Positions 18,127 through 26,066 of a DNA stretch of 64,000 nt are shown piece after piece. The stretch is from Niallia circulans NBRC 13626. GTDB lineage: Bacteria; Bacillota; Bacilli; Bacillales; Cytobacillaceae. The stretch spans positions 85,356 to 149,355 of the forward strand of contig NZ_BCVE01000011.1 in assembly GCF_001591585.1 (NCBI RefSeq). Reading direction: 5' to 3'. Within the stretch, counting starts at the first letter, position 1; every line of letters begins with the position of its first letter. Below the pieces are notes generated by a model that saw only the letters and a list, made by a program, of their open reading frames with translations, was not told the DNA's origin and searched no databases. Made by a program: the position numbers and the translations under genes.

Positions 18127-19695
18127 ATTCCTAATATAATCACAGACACAATAGATGTCTTCATCAACCGTTGGCCGACAATATGGAATTTAATTTTAGA
18201 GCATATGTATCTTTCTCTTATCTCTATTGCCATTGCAATCGTGATTTCCGTTCCACTAGGAATCTATTTAACTCGCCACAGAAAAATCGCAGACTCCATC
18301 ATTGGAGTAGCCGGCGTATTTCAAACCATACCAAGTTTGGCATTACTAGTATTTCTAGTACCATTCATCGGTACTGGGAAACTTCCAGCCATTATTGCTT
18401 TAACTGTTTATGGTCTATTACCTATTTTGCGCAATACATATCTAGGAATTGTCGGAGTAGAAAAATCTGCAATCGAAGCTGGCGTAGGGATGGGTATGAC
18501 CAATCGCCAAGTGTTATGGATGGTTGAATTGCCACTATCCTTAAGCGTTATTATGGGAGGAATTCGGACTGCAACAGTATTAATAATCGGGGTGGCAACA
18601 ATCGCTGGATTAATCGGCGCAGGCGGACTGGGAGATTTGATCTTCCGTGGTTTACAAACCTATAATACTGGCCTTATCCTTGCTGGAGCAATCCCATCTG
18701 CCCTTTTGGCGATTATATTTGATTACTTATTAAAACTATTAGAAACAGATGTGACCCCTCAAGGTCTTCAAAATAAAAAAGTGAAAAAAAGCAAAATACG
18801 AATCTGGATTGTTGCAGGTTTAATCGTACTCCTTCCACTTTCGACTGTGATTGCCAATTTCAGCAGTGGAAAAAGCGGAAAGGATAGCATCACTATTACT
18901 GGAAAAAATTTCACAGAACAAGAAATTATGGTGTACATCATGGGGCATCTCATTGAAGAGCACACAGACTTAAAAGTAAACTATGAATCTTTTCTTGGCG
19001 GAACCGCCCCAGCCTTTGAGGGAGTTAATACCGGAAATTATGATATGTATATGGAATATACAGGTACTGGATTATTAAGTATCTTAAAGGAAGATATGGT
19101 TAGTGATCCTGACGAAGCCTATGAAATAGTGAAAAAAAGATTTAAAGAAGACTATAATTTAGTTTGGCTAGAGCCATTTGGATTTAACAACACATACACA
19201 TTAACCATGCGCAAAGAAGATGCGGAAAAGTACCAAATAAAGACTATTTCAGACTTAAAAAAGATCGCACCGGACCTAACCTTAGGATCTGAACCGGAAT
19301 TCTTAGAAAGAGAAGATGGCTATCCAGGTCTTATCGATACCTATGGAATACAATTTAAAAATACGCAAGCAATGGACTCTGGTATTATGTACAGTGCGAT
19401 TAAAAACGGTGATGTCGATGTTATTGACGCCTTTTCAACAGACGGCCGTATCCCAGCATTTGATTTACAAGTTCTAGAAGATGATCAGAACTTCTTCCCA
19501 CCATACTATGCAACACCAGTAATTAGAGCGGAAACATTAGAGAAATATCCAGAATTAGAAGAAGTATTAAGCATGCTTGTCGGAAAAATTGATAATGAAA
19601 AAATGCAAGAATTAAATGCAAAAGTAGATATTGATAAAGAGCAATATGAAGATGTTGCGGTCGAATTTTTGAAAGAAGAAGGGCTTATTGATTAG
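18127..19695 (+). CDS. opuFB: Fused permease/binding protein of compatible-solute ABC importer (OpuFB-type)
   Basis: A single 522-residue chain joins a permease domain (about residues 1-235, six TM segments, with the docking loop around GMGMTNRQVLWMVELPL) to an OpuAC-type binding domain (from about 260: ITITGKNFTEQEIMVYIMGH) outside the membrane. This is the OpuF arrangement described from Bacillus infantis; substrates there are osmoprotectants such as glycine betaine. The first ATG in frame, at 18205, would cut into the first TM region and has no ribosome site. The frame is open from 18124, and an ATT at 18127 lies eight bases after AAAGGAGG, so I place the start there. Glycine betaine is inferred, not shown. 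Confidence 0.8.
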   Translation: MPNIITDTIDVFINRWPTIWNLILEHMYLSLISIAIAIVISVPLGIYLTRHRKIADSIIGVAGVFQTIPSLALLVFLVPFIGTGKLPAIIALTVYGLLPILRNTYLGIVGVEKSAIEAGVGMGMTNRQVLWMVELPLSLSVIMGGIRTATVLIIGVATIAGLIGAGGLGDLIFRGLQTYNTGLILAGAIPSALLAIIFDYLLKLLETDVTPQGLQNKKVKKSKIRIWIVAGLIVLLPLSTVIANFSSGKSGKDSITITGKNFTEQEIMVYIMGHLIEEHTDLKVNYESFLGGTAPAFEGVNTGNYDMYMEYTGTGLLSILKEDMVSDPDEAYEIVKKRFKEDYNLVWLEPFGFNNTYTLTMRKEDAEKYQIKTISDLKKIAPDLTLGSEPEFLEREDGYPGLIDTYGIQFKNTQAMDSGIMYSAIKNGDVDVIDAFSTDGRIPAFDLQVLEDDQNFFPPYYATPVIRAETLEKYPELEEVLSMLVGKIDNEKMQELNAKVDIDKEQYEDVAVEFLKEEGLID

Positions 19696-19714
19696 TTTAT
19701 AAGGCTGATATGTT

Positions 19715-19742
19715 GGGGTTATAGATTTTCTATAACCCCTTT
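19715..19742 (+). terminator. Terminator after opuFB
   Basis: GGGGTTATAGA (19715-19725) pairs perfectly with TCTATAACCCC (19729-19739) over a TTT loop, followed by TTT, 20 bp after the stop. Confidence 0.85.
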
Positions 19743-19767
19743 GTGGTCTTTCAATTCAAACTATCTA

Positions 19768-20490
19768 TCATTCTACCAATTTAAGAATTTCTTCTAAATC
19801 ATGCTGCTCCACATATGCTTTCGTATCATTTAACATATCATCTGTGAACTGTATTCCTCCAATAACTATATACGTTTTTCCCATACTAGTTAATCGAGCA
19901 AGGTGCGTTGCCGCATCACCTTTAAATAGGTCAAGTGGCAGCTGCCGTTTAGTTTCCGTATCATAGATTTTTAATTCTCCACTAGGAATCGTTCCATACA
20001 AATTACTATTCATATAAAGTATATATCGCTCATCTAGCCAAACAGCTCCACTTGGATATTCTTGTTCACCAGAGGTAGCGTTCACATTGATTATTTCTTT
20101 TAATCCATCTTCTTTCGAATAAACATAGAGCGCCCCACCTGCCTCCCACCCATATTGTGGAGTTAACAAAACTTTTTTTCGAGTAGGTGAATAATCAACA
20201 GGCTTCATTTCGCTTGATGCACTATCATGATTAAATGATTCTATAGATCCATCCTCCTTTTTTAATAGCAAAACATATGGTTCGATACTGTAGGATATTC
20301 CTTCACTCTCGTTATTTCCGTCTATTTTGCTAGACTTTTCCTCTTTACTATTCCCCTCCTCTGTAATTGATTGAGATCCTGTTTTTATTTCCTTTTGAAC
20401 AGAATAATCCCCAATAAAGATAATTGCTAATCCGATGCCAATGGTCACTGCAATCCCCAGAATAAATCCAGCCCATAAATTCTTATTCAC
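19768..20490 (-). CDS. Membrane-anchored protein of unknown function
   Basis: A 240-residue protein with one N-terminal hydrophobic segment (about residues 5-27) that probably anchors it with the rest outside. A low-complexity Glu/Ser/Lys/Asn linker (about 35-65) leads to a C-terminal domain of repeated short beta-strand patterns (YVLLLKKEDGSIESF, ALYVYSKEDGLKEI, GELKIYDTETKRQL), suggesting a small propeller-like beta fold. The start is GTG after GGGAGGAAGA. It is a single gene converging on opuFB, with a -10-like TATAAT in the gap upstream. I do not recognise the family well enough to name a role. Confidence 0.65.
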   Translation of the reverse strand: MNKNLWAGFILGIAVTIGIGLAIIFIGDYSVQKEIKTGSQSITEEGNSKEEKSSKIDGNNESEGISYSIEPYVLLLKKEDGSIESFNHDSASSEMKPVDYSPTRKKVLLTPQYGWEAGGALYVYSKEDGLKEIINVNATSGEQEYPSGAVWLDERYILYMNSNLYGTIPSGELKIYDTETKRQLPLDLFKGDAATHLARLTSMGKTYIVIGGIQFTDDMLNDTKAYVEQHDLEEILKLVE

Positions 20491-20605
20491 TCTTCCTCCC
20501 TCTTTTCACTAAAATACAGATTCTGTCTATATTCTCTTATTATAATGTACGACTAGATTTTTGTTTATAATTGTATGGACTGTTTAAAAGCAACTAAAAA
20601 TTTAC

Positions 20606-23044
20606 TTATTCTACTTCCCTTAACATATTATACACTGTTTGATTTATGACTATTTTATAAATAATAAAACTTCCAACTATTAATAGAAGCGACATATATA
20701 TAATAACGAGAAGATAATAATATAAATAGTAAGAGAGAGGAAAGGTTAAAACTGCGCCCATTAAATACAAAAATATAATAATAAAACTCATTAAAGCAGC
20801 AATTAAACAATAAACTACCATTTCTGATGTCAGAAAATAATATAATTTTCTTTTTGACATTCCTAAAGACAGATAAATCCCCCACTCCTTTTTTTGGAGT
20901 TGGTATTTACTAAATACGATTATAAACATACTAGTAACTGTAAGAAGAAAAGTAATTATGAAAGAAAATTTTGCAAGGAAACCTAACAACGAAGTTATCT
21001 TTGTATCATTTTGGATAAATTCTGGTATGTTCTGTAACAAACTACCAGGTACAGTAGCAATCATCTGATTAACATAATCATCAATCTTCTTTAATTCATT
21101 TTCTGTAATATTAGTATCAAGAAATATTCCGAGTTCCATATAACCGTTGAAGAGTTTAGAATTCTGCATTGTATCTTTATCAAAAATAATAGTAAAACCA
21201 TCATAACTTATTTTGTTTTTGTTATTAATTTGTTTTACATATGTTTCATTGTTAACACTATATACTTCGAACTGTTCTTTTATTTTCTGCAATTTCCCTT
21301 CATGCTTTTCCTGTTTAATGAATTCGATTGTTTCTCCTTTCAGATTATTTAAATTTGCATCTTTTCTACCATCCTTATTAGGAACAAAGATCATGATTTT
21401 GCCTCGAAATGCTTTATAATCATCCTCTGGGAAAAGTTGTGAAAATTCCTCTTTATCAATAATTTCATATTTAACATTTGGCACAATCCATTTTTGATTA
21501 TAAGTGATTATTTCTCCCTGATTATCCAACCATTGAGTAATATCTTTTGTTTTTTGCTGTGATGTGATTAATGGAATTACATCTACCATAAAAGGATTCT
21601 TCTCAACATATTGAACACCAGGCAGAATCTTTAGATTCGTAACTTGTTGTTCTGAAAAAGTTAACCCCTTCCTTAAAAGGATAGGCAGATTATCTTGCGT
21701 GTCAAATCCGTAAACCTCCTGGGAATTTAAATAATAATATTCATCTATATCCCATATACCTTCCGTCTCTTTTTGAAAAATGACAGAAAACAATAAAATA
21801 AGTATAGACAAACTTATCATTGCTACAGTTAAAATAAATTGTTTAGGAAACAAAAATAATTGTCTTGTTAACTGTTTTATCTCAAATCTTTTTATATTTT
21901 TATTAATTAGTATATTCACAATCGGTATTTTTTCTACTCCATTAATTAACATTTTTATAGATAGATTTCTAGAACGAAATATCTCCCAAAAAGATAGAAA
22001 TAAAACCATGAAAAAAAGAAAGAGAATCCAACATATACTAAAAGTATAAGTCTGATTTTGATATGTACTTATACCTTCTTTAAAACTCTTATTTATTATT
22101 AGGAATTTAAAAACATAATTTAGGGGAACTGCTAAAATCAAACCAGAAAAGAAAAGAATAAATGTTTGAGAAAAGTAAAAAAAATACAGCTGCATTCTTT
22201 TTATTCCAAGTGCCTTTAATACCCCAATTTTTCTCCGTTGCGATTTATTAAAATAAGCAAATAAACTGCTTATAGAAAATATCGAAATGAAAAGAATAAC
22301 CGTTTGATAAAAGATTGAAATATTACGAATAGTATCATAATCTCTTAGGCCTTCCAAAAATAGCTTTTCATTTACAAAACCCTTATCATCATACTCAGCT
22401 AATAAATTTTCTGTTTTTTTGAGAGTAGTATTTTTGCCGTCTTCATAGTTAATTAGATAATTCCTTTTACTAGAATTGTCTTTATATTGCTCGCTAATAA
22501 AAATATTGGGGAAAGCTAATTCTTTTTGAAATTGAAAAGGTATATACCTTTTCGAGGAATAATTTGAAATAATCCCAACAATTTTTACTTTCCATTGCTT
22601 TTCTTTACCATCTAGTGTTATCATGTCTCCAATAGCCCAGCTACTATTAAATAATTTTAAGTATGCGGATTCAATGGCTACTTCATTTTTTCCAATTGGC
22701 AACCGTCCCTCCATTACTTTAATTTTCGATAAGTCTACAGCTCCCTTATCCATCCATCCAATTGTAGCGGAATTGGAATTCTCTAAAGGAATCCAATCAA
22801 TCAATTGGAATTCGCCTATATTTTTTACTTCCTTATTTATTTCAGATTTAGACTTTTCAATACCAACCAGAACTCCACTATTTTTCCCATATTGCAAATA
22901 AGATTTTTCCATTAGAGCAGCTCTAATAGCCTCAGATGCTGTAAATATAGAGAGAACAGAAGAAATAATGAGACACAATGCAAGGACTATCAATATAGTC
23001 CACTTTCTTCTAGAACATAGAAATTTAAATCCTAATGTAAACAC
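20606..23044 (-). CDS. FtsX-type ABC transporter permease (MacB-like, two halves)
   Basis: An 812-residue membrane protein. One TM segment near residues 15-37 is followed by a roughly 200-residue outside domain, a bundle of TM segments (about 240-400), a second large outside domain (about 425-680), and a final set of TM segments (about 685-805). Both membrane parts carry the FtsX signature region (RKIGVLKALGIKRMQLYFF; then KEWGIYLSLGMSKRKLYYF). Such transporters expel or extract peptides and lipids rather than import nutrients. The GTG start abuts the stop of the ATPase gene and uses a GAGGAG inside that gene, so the two are coupled. The neighbouring secreted protein is the likely partner or cargo, but that is inference. 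Base composition looks more AT-rich than the sugar operons. Confidence 0.82.
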   Translation of the reverse strand: MFTLGFKFLCSRRKWTILIVLALCLIISSVLSIFTASEAIRAALMEKSYLQYGKNSGVLVGIEKSKSEINKEVKNIGEFQLIDWIPLENSNSATIGWMDKGAVDLSKIKVMEGRLPIGKNEVAIESAYLKLFNSSWAIGDMITLDGKEKQWKVKIVGIISNYSSKRYIPFQFQKELAFPNIFISEQYKDNSSKRNYLINYEDGKNTTLKKTENLLAEYDDKGFVNEKLFLEGLRDYDTIRNISIFYQTVILFISIFSISSLFAYFNKSQRRKIGVLKALGIKRMQLYFFYFSQTFILFFSGLILAVPLNYVFKFLIINKSFKEGISTYQNQTYTFSICWILFLFFMVLFLSFWEIFRSRNLSIKMLINGVEKIPIVNILINKNIKRFEIKQLTRQLFLFPKQFILTVAMISLSILILLFSVIFQKETEGIWDIDEYYYLNSQEVYGFDTQDNLPILLRKGLTFSEQQVTNLKILPGVQYVEKNPFMVDVIPLITSQQKTKDITQWLDNQGEIITYNQKWIVPNVKYEIIDKEEFSQLFPEDDYKAFRGKIMIFVPNKDGRKDANLNNLKGETIEFIKQEKHEGKLQKIKEQFEVYSVNNETYVKQINNKNKISYDGFTIIFDKDTMQNSKLFNGYMELGIFLDTNITENELKKIDDYVNQMIATVPGSLLQNIPEFIQNDTKITSLLGFLAKFSFIITFLLTVTSMFIIVFSKYQLQKKEWGIYLSLGMSKRKLYYFLTSEMVVYCLIAALMSFIIIFLYLMGAVLTFPLSYYLYYYLLVIIYMSLLLIVGSFIIYKIVINQTVYNMLREVE

Positions 23045-23716
23045 TTAACTCATCTCCTCTAATACACCGTTTTTCATGGAATATAAAAAGTGAGGAACTT
23101 GAATTAAATTCTTCTCATGTGTGACTATAATTAAAGAAAGTTCTCTTTCCTTATTAAATTTAGTTAATAAGCTAGTAATACTTTTAGTTGTAATTTGGTC
23201 TAAATTACCTGTTGGTTCATCCGCAAATAATATATCTGGTTCAGTTATTAAAGCCCTGGCAATAGCCACTCTTTGCTGCTCCCCACCTGATAGAAAAGTT
23301 GGAAGCTTGTTTAAATAAAAGTGAATTCCTAATTCTTGCGAAAGCTCATCAATACTATATTTCAATTGTTTCTCCCTTTTTTTTAATAGTTTCAATGGAA
23401 GTTCAATATTCTCTCGAACTGTCAATTCTGGTATTAAATGAAAGGATTGAAATACAAAGCCAAATTTATGCCCCCTTATTTCAGCTTGTCTTTGCTCAGG
23501 CAAATCATAAAATGATTCATTATTATAATAAACCTTTCCATTTGTAGGAAATTCCAATCCACCTATAATACTTAAAAAAGTCGATTTCCCAGAACCACTT
23601 TTTCCTTCGATGACATGAATGGTTCCCTTTTCTACAGTAAAATTCTTTATTTTGATAATTTCCCTATCATCTGAATATTTCTTTGTCATATTAACTACTT
23701 TTAAACTTTCCACCAT
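23045..23716 (-). CDS. ABC transporter ATPase (LolD/MacB/BceA type)
   Basis: A 223-residue ATPase that powers the FtsX-type permease encoded next. Motifs: Walker A EGKSGSGKST, Q-loop FVFQSFHLIPELT, signature LSGGEQQR, Walker B DILFADEPTGNLD and H-loop IIVTHE. The DEPTGNLD form is typical of peptide-antibiotic, bacteriocin and lipoprotein ABC3 systems. The ATG at 23716 follows GGAGGTGAACTTT; the in-frame TTG five codons earlier is part of that ribosome site. It is divergent from the small secreted protein gene. Confidence 0.88.
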   Translation of the reverse strand: MVESLKVVNMTKKYSDDREIIKIKNFTVEKGTIHVIEGKSGSGKSTFLSIIGGLEFPTNGKVYYNNESFYDLPEQRQAEIRGHKFGFVFQSFHLIPELTVRENIELPLKLLKKREKQLKYSIDELSQELGIHFYLNKLPTFLSGGEQQRVAIARALITEPDILFADEPTGNLDQITTKSITSLLTKFNKERELSLIIVTHEKNLIQVPHFLYSMKNGVLEEMS

Positions 23717-23745
23717 AAAGTTCACCTCCAATATTTTCTATAAAT

Positions 23746-23774
23746 ATACTACAATAAATCTAATAAATTGGCAA
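23746..23774 (-). promoter_or_regulatory. Promoter of the FtsX-type ABC transporter operon
   Basis: On the minus strand -35 TTGCCA (23769-23774) and -10 TAGTAT (23746-23751) are exactly 17 bp apart. The sequence from the -10 onward, TAGTATATTTATAGAAAA, is almost the same as that of the opposing promoter. Confidence 0.6.
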
Positions 23775-23793
23775 AAAAATCCCAATTTACATC

Positions 23794-23822
23794 TTGAGAT
23801 TCCCAATATTATCCTTTACTAT
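23794..23822 (+). promoter_or_regulatory. Promoter of the small secreted protein gene
   Basis: -35 TTGAGA (23794-23799) and -10 TACTAT (23817-23822) are 17 bp apart. The -10 continues as TACTATATTTATAGAAAA, mirroring the divergent promoter, and the two -35 boxes face each other across 19 bp that include two TCCCAAT-type direct repeats. Confidence 0.6.
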
Positions 23823-23859
23823 ATTTATAGAAAACTATTATTAATTGGAGGAATTTACA

Positions 23860-24261
23860 ATGGAAAAGAAAAAAAGTAAATTAGTTTTATCAGGAGCTTT
23901 AATACTAGGTTTATCTTTCCCAGCAGTAGCAAGCGCATACAGTAGTTCATATTCCTTTGATGTCGGTTATAGTCTTGAAGGAACTAAAAAATATTCATTA
24001 TCTAACAAAACTACAAAAACAACAGCCAAAGCTAATACATATAATTCAGCTGGTAATGTGCAGTCAAATAAATCAAATTATAGAGTAAGTTTATATAAAA
24101 GTTTGCTAACAAACTATTCTGTAAGTATGCCAGCTGATGGGTACAGTTATACAAAATCATTTGGAAAAGTTAGTAAAGGTAGCTATACTATCAATATTAA
24201 CAAATCGGATAATACAGGATATGGTAGTAGAGTTAAAGGATCTGGTACCATTAACCAATAA
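23860..24261 (+). CDS. Small secreted protein, candidate bacteriocin-like or ABC-associated
   Basis: A 133-residue precursor with a clear Sec signal peptide (KKKSK, hydrophobic core, then FPAVASA; predicted cut after A26), giving a mature protein of about 107 residues. The mature part has no cysteine and is rich in Ser, Thr, Asn, Tyr and Lys (basic). Alternating beta-strand patterns such as SYSFDVGYSLEG, SYTKSFGKVS and SYTININKSD suggest a small beta-sandwich. The ATG at 23860 follows TTGGAGGAATTTACA. It is divergent from an FtsX-type ABC transporter under a mirror-image promoter. I do not recognise the family; the organisation recalls secreted bacteriocins of the lactococcin-972 type with an ABC partner, but sequence similarity is not evident. 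Confidence 0.75.
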   Translation: MEKKKSKLVLSGALILGLSFPAVASAYSSSYSFDVGYSLEGTKKYSLSNKTTKTTAKANTYNSAGNVQSNKSNYRVSLYKSLLTNYSVSMPADGYSYTKSFGKVSKGSYTININKSDNTGYGSRVKGSGTINQ

Positions 24262-24343
24262 AACAATAATATAGTATGAATTAAATACTAATACTTAAAA
24301 AGAGCTAATATACATCAACCATAAAGAAATAATTTAGAATAAA

Positions 24344-24392
24344 AAAAGAGCTAGTCTAAAAACCGAGAGTATGGATTTTAGATAGCTCTTTT
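24344..24392. terminator. Bidirectional terminator between convergent genes
   Basis: A long stem, AAAGAGCTA-g-TCTAAAA against TTTTAGA-t-AGCTCTTT, is flanked by A-rich sequence on the left and T-rich on the right. It can serve both the secreted-protein gene and the convergent LysM hydrolase gene. Confidence 0.75.
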
Positions 24393-24427
24393 AGTTATTT
24401 TGTTTTTTAAAAGGAAATATCTACTAT

Positions 24428-25012
24428 TTATCTAGCAAAACGATGGTTTCCAATAGTAACCGTTGCTTCTCGTGAGAAAACCCAGTCACTTGTAGCTGTT
24501 TTTGGATTAAAGAAATAAAGAGAACCATTTCCTTTTCCATCTAATGCAATTGCTTCATTAACTGCTCTTTTTGACTCCGCATCAGCTGTCTTATTAATTT
24601 CCCCATTTTGAACAGGGGTAAAAGCATAATATCCATTCGATTTTTCATAGATTACATCACGAATAGTATTCGGAAATTGATTACTTTTTACTCTATTCAA
24701 AACAACCACTGCTACTGCAACTTTTCCTGCATATGGTTCACCAACAGCCTCAGCGCGAACTAATCTCGCCATTAAATCTTTATCGGCTGGTGAAACAGTG
24801 GCATTTGGTAGAATAATATTTTGACCTGTAATTAAGGCTTTGCTATTATTTGCTTTCATTAAATCACCGATTGGAATCCCAAAGCCCTTAGCCACTTTCC
24901 AATAAGTATCCCCAGACTGAATCGTTCGATTCGTTGCTGCATCTGCTTTATCGATTAACATAAATGCTGAAATAGATAGCACTAATCCAGCGGCTACTAT
25001 TAATTTTTTCAA
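24428..25012 (-). CDS. Secreted LysM + SleB-type cell-wall hydrolase
   Basis: A 194-residue exported protein: signal peptide (about 1-25, ending DKADA), one LysM peptidoglycan-binding repeat (about 29-72: TIQSGDTYWKVAKGFGIPIGDLMKANN in outline), then a SleB-type hydrolase domain (about 78-194) with ARLVRAEAVGEPYAGKVAVA, VVLNR and FFNPKTATSDW. It is a close relative of the protein at 7.6 kb with an added LysM. The TTG start follows AGGAGGTAAG at good spacing. Family members act as spore-cortex or vegetative wall hydrolases; which applies here is unknown. Confidence 0.85.
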   Translation of the reverse strand: MKKLIVAAGLVLSISAFMLIDKADAATNRTIQSGDTYWKVAKGFGIPIGDLMKANNSKALITGQNIILPNATVSPADKDLMARLVRAEAVGEPYAGKVAVAVVVLNRVKSNQFPNTIRDVIYEKSNGYYAFTPVQNGEINKTADAESKRAVNEAIALDGKGNGSLYFFNPKTATSDWVFSREATVTIGNHRFAR

Positions 25013-25217
25013 AAATCTTACCTCCTAGTAGTCGTTGTTTCTGGTGTCTTCTATTAGGCTAGCAGATGTAATATTTCGATTCATCGTCCAAAAAGTGGTA
25101 AACGAAAGATTGATAGGTTGATAGCTTACTAGAAAAGAGATTTACAACATGGTGGAAGTATTAACCAATCTAGTTAGTTAGCAAATAACATCTAAATTTA
25201 GGAAATTTTAGGCAAGA

Positions 25218-25246
25218 TTGTTACAAACCATTTTTATCTGTAACAA
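25218..25246. repeat. Inverted repeat between the isomerase operon and the LysM hydrolase gene
   Basis: TTGTTACA (25218-25225) and TGTAACAA (25239-25246) are perfect 8-bp arms around 13 bp. No T-run follows on the minus strand, so it could be a weak terminator for the isomerase operon or an operator for the hydrolase gene. Confidence 0.35.
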
Positions 25247-25283
25247 AAAATAAGAAGGTACTAAAAAAAATTTAGAGACTCAT

Positions 25284-26054
25284 TTAATGACAAGAAAACT
25301 GCTTTTTTAAAAAATCAAGTGCTGGTCCAATTTCTTCTGCAAAATTCCGCCAATTACATTCAATGGAGATTCTGCCATCATAGTTTGCTTTATGTATGTT
25401 TCGCACAAACTCAGGATAGGGATACATTCCTGTACCAGGAGCCAGCCTATTCGTATCAGCAACATGGATATGCTGGATAAAATCTCTATATTCATAGAGA
25501 TTCGTAAGTGGTTCCTTTTCTTCTTCCATATGATAGAAATCAGCCAATGTTTTTAACGAATTTTTATTAAATTCCTTTGACCATGCAGCAGCTTCTGAAA
25601 TACTATTAATAATATTTGATTCTTTTTTGTTGAGCGGTTCTATTACAATTGTTAAGCTTAATTGGTCCGCCATATCCGATATTGTCGATAAAAAGGCTGC
25701 CATTTGTTCTCTGCCCTTTTCTTTCGACAGTCCTTTCGGAAAACTTCTTGCACCACCACTTCCGAATACAATTGTGTCCGCACCTATTCGGCAAACACGT
25801 TCTAATGCAGATTTTAAATAATCTTTCACTCGCTGATTATCTACCTTATCTCCCACTATTTTTAAGTCACTTGGCAAAAGAATATTAAAAGCTTCAATAG
25901 GTAAAGGTGATGCTTGATATTTTTCTAATATTGTTTTAAATACCTCTTCCTTCTCTTCTGGCATCAAGGAAATAACCGTACATTCGATAAAATCATACCC
26001 CGCTTTATCCAATGCCTCTGCCTGATCAATAGCAGCACAGCATCCGAACCTCAT
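25284..26054 (-). CDS. Sugar phosphate isomerase/epimerase family protein
   Basis: A 256-residue TIM-barrel protein of the AP-endonuclease-2/xylose-isomerase-like fold. Metal-ligand-type positions are visible in TIVIEPLNKKE, LADFYHMEEE, FIQHIHVADT and ISIECNWRN. Such enzymes isomerise, epimerise or dehydrate sugars and keto-inositols, and some cleave 3-keto-glycosides. It is the last gene of a run of two oxidoreductases and three isomerase-fold proteins, 12 bp after the preceding one. No specific substrate can be assigned. Confidence 0.8.
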   Translation of the reverse strand: MRFGCCAAIDQAEALDKAGYDFIECTVISLMPEEKEEVFKTILEKYQASPLPIEAFNILLPSDLKIVGDKVDNQRVKDYLKSALERVCRIGADTIVFGSGGARSFPKGLSKEKGREQMAAFLSTISDMADQLSLTIVIEPLNKKESNIINSISEAAAWSKEFNKNSLKTLADFYHMEEEKEPLTNLYEYRDFIQHIHVADTNRLAPGTGMYPYPEFVRNIHKANYDGRISIECNWRNFAEEIGPALDFLKKQFSCH

Positions 26055-26066
26055 AGGATTTCCCCC

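Noticed and set aside
18171..18527. Plus-strand ORF of 118 codons overlapping opuFB
   Set aside because: Shadow frame; the opuFB frame carries the permease motifs throughout.
20655..20885. Minus-strand ORF of 76 codons inside the FtsX permease gene
   Set aside because: Alternative frame of the permease C-terminus, without a ribosome site.
25013..25283. Possible c-di-AMP (ydaO-type) riboswitch upstream of the LysM hydrolase gene
   Set aside because: Such riboswitches often precede wall hydrolases, so I looked here and upstream of the 7.6-kb paralogue, but saw none of the conserved core sequences.
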